A DNA stretch of 64,000 nucleotides from NCBI GenBank assembly GCA_964347835.1, contig CAYFZR010000065.1:27464-91463 (forward strand), read 5' to 3'. This stretch comes from CAYFZR01 sp964347835 [NCBI: uncultured archaeon] (GTDB lineage: Archaea > CAYFZR01). Position 1 is the first letter of the stretch, and each line of letters starts with the position of its first letter. The notes under the pieces were generated by a model. The model was not told the origin of the DNA. It saw only the letters and a program-made list of their open reading frames with translations, and did no database searches. Shown in pieces: positions 32,826-40,246 of the stretch. A program made the translations under genes and the position numbers.

Positions 32826-33455
32826 ATGGGAATACTTGATAGGTTAAAAAGAGAGAAAGAAGAACCAGAAGATGCTCAAGGTTTGTATGAAAAAGGATTT
32901 TTGTTGTGGGAGCAAGGTAAACTCGAAAAGGCAATAAAATATTTTGATAAAACGCTGGAGTTAAATCCAAGAAACGGAAAGGCATGGTACTACAAGGGAT
33001 TCGCCTTATATTACTTAGGAAAATATGATAGGGCTATAGAATCCTATGACGAAGCGATAAAGATAAATCAGAACTATGTCGAGGCATGGACCAACAAAGG
33101 ACTCTGTCTGGGAAGATTAGATGAATATGAAGAGGCAATTGAATGTTTAGACAGGGCATTAGAGATTGACTCAAATCATGTCGAGGCATGGAACAATAAA
33201 GGATGGGTTTTGAACTTAATGAAAAAGTTTGAAGAAGCTCTCTCATGTTGTGATAGGGCTATTGAAATAGATCCTAACCTTCCTGAACCATGGTGTAACA
33301 AAGGATATGCCTTGTGCGGACTAAATAGGTATGATGAGGCTCTGGAGTGTGTTGATAAGGCTTCAGAGATGAACCCTGACGACCTATCATACAGTAGACT
33401 TAAGTATATTATTTCGTTAAGGAAAAAGGAAGATGAAGAAGAGGATTATTTTTAA
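32826..33455 (+). CDS. Tetratricopeptide-repeat protein
   Basis: 209 residues with five TPR units of 34 residues between about 20 and 190 (for example YLGKYDRAIESYDEAIKIN, KKFEEALSCCDRAIEIDP), an acidic N-terminus and C-terminal EEDYF. No other domain. Probably a soluble protein-protein adaptor; many archaea encode similar proteins next to membrane genes. RBS AAGGAGAA before ATG. Confidence 0.93.
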   Translation: MGILDRLKREKEEPEDAQGLYEKGFLLWEQGKLEKAIKYFDKTLELNPRNGKAWYYKGFALYYLGKYDRAIESYDEAIKINQNYVEAWTNKGLCLGRLDEYEEAIECLDRALEIDSNHVEAWNNKGWVLNLMKKFEEALSCCDRAIEIDPNLPEPWCNKGYALCGLNRYDEALECVDKASEMNPDDLSYSRLKYIISLRKKEDEEEDYF

Positions 33456-33514
33456 TTAAATGAAAAGTTTAAATTGTGGGTTAAAATAAGGTTTACTGAA
33501 CAGGCGGTGAAAAA

Positions 33515-34087
33515 ATGAAAGAAAGGTCAGTTAAAATCTTTAGGGGAGCGCGGGGTTACCCTCATAACTATGCCAGGGGTTTTTATCTCATGGTGATGTC
33601 TTTACCTTTCGCATTTATTATGTTTTTAAATATCAAAGCTTCTCCGTGGAATACTAAGGATTTATTATTATTTTTAATTCCTGTATTTTCCCTCTTACTT
33701 GGATGGCAGATGTCCGGTCTCCGACCTGTACGTTACGCGCTCACCGATGAAGCGCTATTAATTCGACACGCGATAGGAAGAACCAAGATACCATATAGCA
33801 AGATGGAAAGCATAATACCGGACTCTTTTATTTTGACGGAGGTAGGGCGGGACTCAATTTTCGGTATGTCATCAACAAAGCAACTCATCAAATTTTCCAC
33901 TGATTATAAAGTCACGATGGACAGTTATCTGTTACTTGGTCCGACCGTTTCCAAAATGAAGGGAGATTGCTTACTGGTGAAATTGGCTGAAAAAAATAAA
34001 TGTATCGTTATTACTCCAAGAAATATGGAAAGATTCATCGAAGAGATCTCAAATCACGTCAAAGTGGAGAAATCTGAGACCAAGTAA
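33515..34087 (+). CDS. Membrane protein with PH-like (bPH) domain
   Basis: 190 residues. Two helices (YLMVMSLPFAFIMFLNI and LLLFLIPVFSLLLGWQMSG), then a beta-rich domain: YALTDEALLIRHAIGRTKIPYSKMESI resembles bacterial PH-domain YdbT-type proteins, and KCIVITPRNMERFIEEI is the typical end. Function unknown. GGCGGTGA 5 nt before the ATG. Confidence 0.75.
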   Translation: MKERSVKIFRGARGYPHNYARGFYLMVMSLPFAFIMFLNIKASPWNTKDLLLFLIPVFSLLLGWQMSGLRPVRYALTDEALLIRHAIGRTKIPYSKMESIIPDSFILTEVGRDSIFGMSSTKQLIKFSTDYKVTMDSYLLLGPTVSKMKGDCLLVKLAEKNKCIVITPRNMERFIEEISNHVKVEKSETK

Positions 34088-34105
34088 ATTTATTCAATTT
34101 AATAT

Positions 34106-34630
34106 CTACAACCTCTTACCTGTTCTAGTATCCCAGAAGCCTGTAACTACAAACCCTGACCCGAACAATATAATTAGTATTGGAAGGACTTCGATGGGTC
34201 TGGGAATCTCCAAGCCCATCTTAAGTATATCGTTTAGGAGATAAATTAATAATTGGAGAATAACTCCCATTTCTAAGAATATCATTCCAAAAATTATGTT
34301 TTGATTCTTTGTTAATTCTGTAACCGAGTATAAACCGCCAACAAATAAAACACCCATGGAAATGCCGATAATTATTCCGATAGTGAGATTTTTAATGATA
34401 AGACCTAGTGCATAGCCGCTTATGACAAGTAATAAAAAAATTATCAAAAGAGACCGCTTCATTTTTTTTCTTCGGGATTTGACAATTTCTTCGTCGTATT
34501 TGAATTCTAAGAGAGCATCATCGAGGGTTAGAATCATCTTACAGTTCATGCAAATGAATTTCTCCTTAGGCTTAAGACCCTTTACCCTTATTCTCCTCCC
34601 ACAACCAGGACAGTCGATTTTATTAGCCAT
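34106..34630 (-). CDS. Zinc-ribbon membrane protein
   Basis: 174 residues. An N-terminal zinc ribbon (CPGCGRRIRVKGLKPKEKFICMNC, residues 8-31) is followed by four transmembrane helices (about 60-80, 83-105, 113-135, 142-165). The cytoplasmic ribbon and membrane part may sense or bind something; no family assigned. Convergent with the PH-like gene. Confidence 0.72.
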   Translation of the reverse strand: MANKIDCPGCGRRIRVKGLKPKEKFICMNCKMILTLDDALLEFKYDEEIVKSRRKKMKRSLLIIFLLLVISGYALGLIIKNLTIGIIIGISMGVLFVGGLYSVTELTKNQNIIFGMIFLEMGVILQLLIYLLNDILKMGLEIPRPIEVLPILIILFGSGFVVTGFWDTRTGKRL

Positions 34631-34772
34631 GATAATCCTTTTGATATTTATTAGTTTATAAAATTTCCTTTATTTATTAGAATCATTTTAGAAGAATCTC
34701 AATCAAAAAGCAAAAAATAAAAATTAAAGGTGGTGATCTCCTTTCAGAGATCGTGTGTTCTTAGCCATTATG

Positions 34773-35993
34773 CTATAGTGCTTCCTTAGGTACTTTGGCG
34801 GTGTACGCAAGTATAGCTGCTATTATACAAAGGGCCGATCCCATATAGAAGGATTCTAAGTATCTTCCTGTAACGTCGAATACGAATCCCGCTACCTGAG
34901 GTCCTACTACACCGGCTACTCCCCATGAACAGAAAACAAGACCGTAGTTTACACCTATGTTCTTAGGTCCAAAGAAGTCTGCTGTCGCTGATGGGAACAG
35001 AGAGAAGTTGGCTCCGTAACAGAATCCAATAATCATCACCGTTGGATATAGCGTTGCAATACTGCCACCCATCTTGAAGAGTATAGCCATCATTATAGCC
35101 TGAATACCGAACATCAGACCCATCGTTGTAGGCCTTCCGAGGTAGTCTGATAACCAGCCTGCTCCCGGCCTTCCAAGACCGTTTAGAATGGATAACATAC
35201 TTATAGCGAAGGCTGCTCTTACTGGATCGATTCCTGATTCAATAGCGAAAGCGGCTAAGTGTCCTATTACCAAAAGACCTGCCTGAGCCGCAAAGACGAA
35301 GGCTAACCAAACTTGCCAGAACGTACGCGTCTTTAAGATCTGTCCGGGCTCCAAGTCTTTTACTGCTTTTGCCATTGCTGATGATTCAGGTGGTGTCCAT
35401 CCCGGAGGCACGTAACCTGGTGGCGGAAGCCTCAGGAGTTGAGAGAATACTGGTATACCGATTATAAACAGGACTCCAAAGTATAGGAAACATTTTCTCC
35501 ATCCTAATGCCGGGTTAAGGATAATTGACGTTCCTATAGGCGCTAAGAAGAACGCTCCAGCACCGAATCCCATCACGATTAAACCTGTAACGAGTCCTCT
35601 CTTGTCTGGGAACCATTTTATACCAGTGGCTACCGGAGTAACATAAGCAGCTGCTTCACCGATTCCTCCAATTATACCGTAGGTAAACAGCAAGTATGGC
35701 AACGATTGAGCCCATGTAGAGAGTATGAACCCAAGACCAAGTAGAACACCGCCTCCCGTTGCTACCCATTTAGGTCCGTAAATGTCCTGCAATTTACCTG
35801 CTGGAATCATCATAAATCCGAACAAGAATACAACAACTGTGAATGGGCTTGCTGCTTGCGCCTTAGTCCAGCCAAATTCAGCCATCAATGGTTTGATGAA
35901 TATAGACCAACTGTAGATAACTCCAAGCTGTAAGTTTACGATTAGACCGCCTACTACCACTAACCATCGATTGAATACTTTCTCTTCTGCCAT
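34773..35993 (-). CDS. OFA-family MFS transporter (oxalate/formate antiporter-like)
   Basis: 406 residues, about twelve helices. NLQLGVIYSWSIFIKPLMAEFGWTKAQAASPFT is the N-terminal signature of OFA transporters (oxalate:formate antiporter and relatives); GRPGAGWLSDYLGRP and GANFSLFPSATADFFGPKNIGVNYG are also typical. The substrate may be a small carboxylate such as formate or oxalate, useful in C1 metabolism, but cannot be assigned. GGAGGTG before ATG. A strong inverted repeat lies just downstream of its predicted transcription start. Confidence 0.88.
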   Translation of the reverse strand: MAEEKVFNRWLVVVGGLIVNLQLGVIYSWSIFIKPLMAEFGWTKAQAASPFTVVVFLFGFMMIPAGKLQDIYGPKWVATGGGVLLGLGFILSTWAQSLPYLLFTYGIIGGIGEAAAYVTPVATGIKWFPDKRGLVTGLIVMGFGAGAFFLAPIGTSIILNPALGWRKCFLYFGVLFIIGIPVFSQLLRLPPPGYVPPGWTPPESSAMAKAVKDLEPGQILKTRTFWQVWLAFVFAAQAGLLVIGHLAAFAIESGIDPVRAAFAISMLSILNGLGRPGAGWLSDYLGRPTTMGLMFGIQAIMMAILFKMGGSIATLYPTVMIIGFCYGANFSLFPSATADFFGPKNIGVNYGLVFCSWGVAGVVGPQVAGFVFDVTGRYLESFYMGSALCIIAAILAYTAKVPKEAL

Positions 35994-36036
35994 TTTTTCA
36001 CCTCCCTAAAGTTTATTAAAGCCCCCCGACTTTACC

Positions 36037-36064
36037 GAACTATAATGAACTATTGTTATAGTTC
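36037..36064. promoter_or_regulatory. Inverted repeat upstream of the MFS gene
   Basis: GAACTATAA (36037-36045), 10 nt, TTATAGTTC (36056-36064): perfect 9-bp arms, 44 nt before the start at 35993 on the minus strand. A TATA-like run (TTAATATATC) lies at about 36088-36097, so the repeat lies just past the transcription start, as a repressor site would. Confidence 0.5.
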
Positions 36065-36329
36065 TAAGATCAGTTGTATATTTTGATATATTAAAGTTTC
36101 GGTTTCCGAGCATATACAATTTCAACGATTAAAAACAATATTATTTTCATTTTGCTACTATCAATTCTATAAAAATTAAAACTTGATCGAAACTTTTATA
36201 TTCCAAACGCTTAATCATATGATTAACTTTTCAACTTGATTCCATGCTATCGTATTTACCTAAAATAATATAAGCGTAATTTGTGATGAAAATAAAGACT
36301 TAAAAACCCAAATTTTGAGGGGAAGGGAA
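36065..36329. promoter_or_regulatory. Divergent intergenic region with a 16-bp palindrome
   Basis: Continues the AT-rich gap between the MFS gene and the nucleotidyltransferase gene. It holds the perfect palindrome TTAATCATATGATTAA at 36211-36226, about 100 bp upstream of the latter. No RNA or coding signal seen. Confidence 0.4.
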
Positions 36330-37028
36330 ATGGAAGCACTTATTCTTGCGGCTGGAGATGGGACTAGGCTCGGATCAGTTACAACGAGAACTCCAAAGGT
36401 ATTACTAGAGGTAGATGGCGAACCCATTATAGTCAAAACTTTAAATTCTCTTAAAAATATAGGCATATCGCGAGTTACCATAGTAATAGGGTTTTTGGGT
36501 GATAATATAATTAAATATCTGGGAAATAAATGGAAAGGTCTAAGAATAGACTACGCTTTAAGCGACTGGTACGGAGACGGGATTGTAAGATCTATTATAA
36601 AGGCAAAAGATTGTACCAACGAGAGTTTCTTATTGCTTTTGGGCGACAATATATTTGAAGAGGAACTGCTCAAGAATCTATCCAAAGTAAGCGGAGACTT
36701 CATCCTTCCAGTAGATAAAGACCTCTCGAAGGAAGGACTTAGGATCAGGTGCGATTTTGAAGGCAAGATTATAGAATGGGGAAACGAGATAAGAGAATAT
36801 AACGGAATAGCCATGGGCGCTTCCCTTTGCTCTCCTGTTGTTTTTAAGGCTTATGAACAGGCTCTGAGAAATGGTAAAGTCGACAGACTCGATTGCTTAC
36901 CTTGGCTTTACGAAAACGGTTACAACGTTAAGATTCTCGAAGTACACAACAAGAGATGGTTCGATATAGATACGTTGGAAGACTTGTACATGGCTAGAAA
37001 GGCTCAAGTTCTGAAAGAGATCTTATGA
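36330..37028 (+). CDS. Nucleotidyltransferase (sugar/polyol-phosphate cytidylyltransferase-like)
   Basis: 232 residues. EALILAAGDGTRLGSVTTRTPKVLLEVDGEPII is the GxGxRxxPxxxxKPL-type nucleotide-binding start; DWYGDGIVRSIIKAKD and LLLLGDNIF (metal-binding Asp) follow; the C-terminus ends with RWFDIDTLEDLYMA. ATG 36330 is placed by GAGGGGAAGGGA. It converges on, and overlaps by 35 nt, the CDP-alcohol phosphotransferase gene. That pairing recalls inositol-1-phosphate cytidylyltransferase with di-myo-inositol-phosphate synthase. Other nucleotidyltransferase substrates are possible. Confidence 0.78.
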   Translation: MEALILAAGDGTRLGSVTTRTPKVLLEVDGEPIIVKTLNSLKNIGISRVTIVIGFLGDNIIKYLGNKWKGLRIDYALSDWYGDGIVRSIIKAKDCTNESFLLLLGDNIFEEELLKNLSKVSGDFILPVDKDLSKEGLRIRCDFEGKIIEWGNEIREYNGIAMGASLCSPVVFKAYEQALRNGKVDRLDCLPWLYENGYNVKILEVHNKRWFDIDTLEDLYMARKAQVLKEIL

Positions 37029-38082
37029 ACGAGTAGAAGAGTAAAAGTAACACCGTTATTTGACAAATAGATACGAATAACAAGGCAAACTCTGGTTTAT
37101 TCAGAATACAAAGGAGTGCTACTGCAAAAAATGAAAAATCTCTGTCCCAGGGTCTGATTTTAGGGTGCCCTAATACTTTTGCATACACTCTTTCCCAAGC
37201 GAGGTTAGTTTCTGCCATACAGTATTCTTTCAGGTAAAAACGCATGTTAAAGGAAAATGCACCTAAAAATCCTAATAGAATGGTCAAAGGAGCATATAAA
37301 CGGTTTAAACTTACATAGGTCAGCGCAAGAATTAGCGCCATTTCGGTCAATCTATCAAAAAAAGAGTCTAAGGAGGCTCCTGCATCAGATGTCTGGCATT
37401 TAAGCCTGGCAACTTTTCCATCCACACCATCTAATAAAACGCCGATATAAAGGAGGGGTGAGCCGTATAAAAAATTTTCAGTTGCCACCAGATATGAAGC
37501 AAGAAAAATTATGCCCGGGCTTATTAGAGTAATTTGCATCGGATTTATGGGCGTAGCGATAAAAATTCTGGTAATCCACCGGGAAAACGGTAGATTAAAA
37601 TATCTTGTGAACTTAGAATAACTCGAAAAGGGAGATTTTAAATCAAATCTGGTTTCTACAGAGAAATCAAATATCAATTCCTCTAAATCCTTTTCAACTA
37701 TTTTTTCCACGTCTTCGCAGAAATAATTCTCAGTAAATACCTCCTCAAATTTATCTAAATTTATTTCTTTAAAAGATTCAACGATGTCTTTCTTGGACAT
37801 TTTATAGGCGGGTAATCTCTTACCATTCTTTACTAAGATAGCGGGCATTGTTGCTTTTAATAGCCTAAAAAAAAGTCTATGATCTACGAGTAGATTGGCC
37901 TTTAGCAAAAGAAATGTATCTTCTTCGAGATTTGGTAGCTCTTTATCTAAAACAGACTCATCTAAGAATATTGCATCTAAATTTGCGCTATTCGCTATCC
38001 ATTTTAACCTATCTTTCCATTTTACGCCCCAATGTGTATAATTCAATTTTTGCTCATCGTCATAAAAAAAGACACATTTCAT
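36994..38082 (-). CDS. CDP-alcohol phosphotransferase with degenerate N-terminal domain
   Basis: 362 residues. The membrane catalytic domain (about 165-360) has the full signature D221-G-x2-A-R-x8-G-x3-D239-x3-D243 (DGKVARLKCQTSDAGASLDSFFD). Residues 1-150 form an extra soluble domain: FLLLKANLLVDHRLFFRLLKATMPAILVK looks like an eroded nucleotidyltransferase without its active-site loop. This is the organisation of bifunctional IPCT/DIPPS enzymes that make di-myo-inositol phosphate, with the nucleotidyl-transfer function perhaps supplied by the neighbour at 36330. A phospholipid headgroup transferase is the alternative. Confidence 0.8.
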   Translation of the reverse strand: MKCVFFYDDEQKLNYTHWGVKWKDRLKWIANSANLDAIFLDESVLDKELPNLEEDTFLLLKANLLVDHRLFFRLLKATMPAILVKNGKRLPAYKMSKKDIVESFKEINLDKFEEVFTENYFCEDVEKIVEKDLEELIFDFSVETRFDLKSPFSSYSKFTRYFNLPFSRWITRIFIATPINPMQITLISPGIIFLASYLVATENFLYGSPLLYIGVLLDGVDGKVARLKCQTSDAGASLDSFFDRLTEMALILALTYVSLNRLYAPLTILLGFLGAFSFNMRFYLKEYCMAETNLAWERVYAKVLGHPKIRPWDRDFSFFAVALLCILNKPEFALLFVSICQITVLLLLFYSFIRSLSELEPF

Positions 38083-38086
38083 TTTT

Positions 38087-39070
38087 TCACCTAAAATGGA
38101 TGTCTACAAGTTCCTTAAGATCATTGTAGGCTTTTTTAATCCATTCTATAATATCTAATTCCCCGTATACATTTTCATAAGAATCAGGGCCTGATTCAAG
38201 TATGAAGGCTCCTCTATACCCTTTATTAGCCAATACTTTTATGAAATCTTCTACAGGAGTTACTCCAAATCCCACTGGTAAGTGTAAATCTCCTTTTTTA
38301 ACCTCATAATCCTTTTTTTCGTCCAAAGCACCTGATAAGCCGTAATTTGAATGTATATGGGTATGAATGCAATTGTCAGCGAATTCATCAAAGAATTTCT
38401 CGTACGGAATATTCATCAGCGTATGAGATATGGTAGCATGTCCAAAATCCCATACAGTTCCTACGTATGGAGAATTAAGACTCCTTATAATCTCTAATAT
38501 TTCGTCAGGTCTAGTCCCTACCCTTTTTACTCCTATTTTCGGAGGCATATTCTCTACACCAATCAAAAGAGGCATATCGTACTTCTCAACCATCTTAATG
38601 GCATCTCTTAGGCTAGCGTAAATCTTTGAAATCAATTTTTCCTCTACCTCAACCTCCCAATCGTACCTAACCTTATGACTCGGATGGACGATTGCTGCTG
38701 GCGCGTCAATTTCGACACAAATTTCAAATCCAGCGTCTAATATATCTACAATTCTCTCATGAGGTTTTCCACAACTTTCATCTAGATAAACAGGAGCGTA
38801 CCCAGGATAAGGAGAGTGATAGATATAACAAAAATCGAATGAACTTAAAGTATCAAGGACGCTTCTCTTCATCTCTTTATTCAAATTACCCATGCTATCA
38901 AATATCTTTTGATTAACCCCTTGGAACTCTACTACTTTTATTTTAGCCTGCGAATAGAGTTCCAAAACTTCTTCCAAACTGAAATTGTAGGGATCCGAAA
39001 ACCAGCCCTTAGATACATACATTCCACATTCATTGCATAACTTTCTGGTTAAGTATTGATCTATGGTCAT
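38087..39070 (-). CDS. Xylose-isomerase-like TIM-barrel protein
   Basis: 327 residues. Metal-site pattern of the AP-endonuclease-2/sugar isomerase fold: AAIVHPSHK, LLIGVENM (Glu), VGTVWDFGHATISH (Asp-x-x-His), THIHSNYG, GAFILESG (Glu). Such enzymes isomerise or epimerise sugars or inositols. It starts in the same direction 4 bp upstream of the CDP-alcohol phosphotransferase, forming an operon, which hints at making or recycling the polyol substrate. Start ATG 39070 at TCTATGGTCAT. Confidence 0.82.
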   Translation of the reverse strand: MTIDQYLTRKLCNECGMYVSKGWFSDPYNFSLEEVLELYSQAKIKVVEFQGVNQKIFDSMGNLNKEMKRSVLDTLSSFDFCYIYHSPYPGYAPVYLDESCGKPHERIVDILDAGFEICVEIDAPAAIVHPSHKVRYDWEVEVEEKLISKIYASLRDAIKMVEKYDMPLLIGVENMPPKIGVKRVGTRPDEILEIIRSLNSPYVGTVWDFGHATISHTLMNIPYEKFFDEFADNCIHTHIHSNYGLSGALDEKKDYEVKKGDLHLPVGFGVTPVEDFIKVLANKGYRGAFILESGPDSYENVYGELDIIEWIKKAYNDLKELVDIHFR

Positions 39071-39192
39071 TGTATCCGTAATATCTTGGTAGAACCTATA
39101 AAATCTTTGCCGTTTTTTGATAAACTTTAAAATTCAAGTTGGCGCGTACACTTTATATTAGACTAAAAACTTTACATAAGAAAGGTGGTAAT

Positions 39193-39726
39193 TTGAGTAG
39201 AGCCTACCTAATTATGTGCGTATACATTTTGTTTTTTACAGTTAGCATTGCGTTTTCTGAGGAATTTTACACCCTCTCTATGTACAAGAAGTACGAAGGA
39301 GAAACATTGAACGGACTCTACATAAGATACGTAACAAAAGACGGAGTGGGAATAAGAGATAACTTCGATAGATTATGGAGTTTTAACCCTGAGACTTTTC
39401 CGACTTGTTGTTCTTATAACAAACTACGAAGATACCTCTGGAGGTTAGAGAACGGAATAAGCATGCAGGAATATGGGTACTTAAAATTTAATTATACTGA
39501 ACTGGAGTTAGATCCACTATCTGTTTATAAAAGACATATAGGAGAAAATATCAATGGAATAACAATATTATTCGTAACGAAAGACGGAGTAATTGTAAAA
39601 GATGAAGAAGAGAATTTCTATGGATTTAATCCAGAATATTTGCCTAAATGCGCCTGTTTTTCCAATAGGTTGAATGACGTAATTCTTCGATTAACCAGGG
39701 GGCTTGAACTTTTGGAGGGTTATTGA
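39193..39726 (+). CDS. Secreted protein with two similar halves
   Basis: 177 residues from TTG, directed by GGTGGTAAT. The signal peptide is AYLIMCVYILFFTVSIAFS. The mature part has two similar copies of about 70 residues: 'YKKYEGETLNGLYIRYVTKDGVGIRD' and 'YKRHIGENINGITILFVTKDGVIVKD', each ending FNPE...P.C with a Cys pair (TCCSY, KCACF). A longer in-frame start at 39139 would hide the signal peptide. No family recognised. It overlaps the following broken gene by one base (TGATG). Confidence 0.7.
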   Translation: MSRAYLIMCVYILFFTVSIAFSEEFYTLSMYKKYEGETLNGLYIRYVTKDGVGIRDNFDRLWSFNPETFPTCCSYNKLRRYLWRLENGISMQEYGYLKFNYTELELDPLSVYKRHIGENINGITILFVTKDGVIVKDEEENFYGFNPEYLPKCACFSNRLNDVILRLTRGLELLEGY

Positions 39727-40090
39727 TGGAGAAGGCAGATGTTAAAAAGATAAAGATAATTCACAAAGATTTTGAAATATACGCTGAACTTACAACGCGA
39801 ACCCTAAAACAATAAACCATTTAGTTGAAAAATTACCCATAGAAGGCTCTGCGAAACTCTGGAAGGAAGAAGTTTACTTTGAAATACCTTTGGAATATGA
39901 GTTGGAGAATCCTTCTGACGCTACGAAAAAAGGAGATATAGCATATTGGCCCCCCGGAAAAGCCTTTTGCATATTCTTCGGGGAGTCTCAGCCTTACAGT
40001 GAAGTGAGCGTAATCGGAGGCATAAAAAAAGGTGTGGAAAAGTTCTCCAGTGTTAAGGAAGGAGATGCCATAAGAATCGAAAAATTATAA
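39726..40090 (+). pseudogene. Cyclophilin-like protein gene, frameshifted
   Basis: From ATG 39726 the frame reads 29 codons to TAA at 39813-39815. A second frame continues at about 39796 (ANPKTINHLVEKLPIEGSAKLW... to TAA at 40088-40090). Joined near 39791-39796 they give a complete DUF369/TM1367-type cyclophilin-like protein (YFEIPLEYELENPSDATKKGDIAYWPPGKAFCIFFG). Removing two bases (AC) from TTACAACGCG restores ELNANPKT. Either a recent inactivating indel or a sequencing error. The downstream half retains all family blocks, so decay is recent if real. Confidence 0.82.
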
Positions 40091-40212
40091 TTTGTTGTAT
40101 AGTTTTTTTAAGGACTCAAACCTATTAGTTTATAATTCTAATGTTTTTTATAAAAAAAATTAAAGTTACTAACTTAAATTAAGAGAAGATAGTATTTATG
40201 GTTTGGGGCGCA

Positions 40213-40246
40213 ACTATATATAAAAAGATATGTTAATTTTTATGTT
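40213..40246 (+). promoter_or_regulatory. Promoter of the ribonucleotide reductase gene
   Basis: ACTATATATAAAAAG (40213-40227) is a strong TATA box; transcription should start 25 nt downstream, at or near the ATG at 40247. There is no ribosome-binding site in between, so the mRNA is probably leaderless. Confidence 0.6.

Noticed and set aside
34106-34630. Zinc-ribbon membrane protein as a transcription factor
   Set aside because: The ribbon is followed by four membrane helices and no DNA-binding fold.
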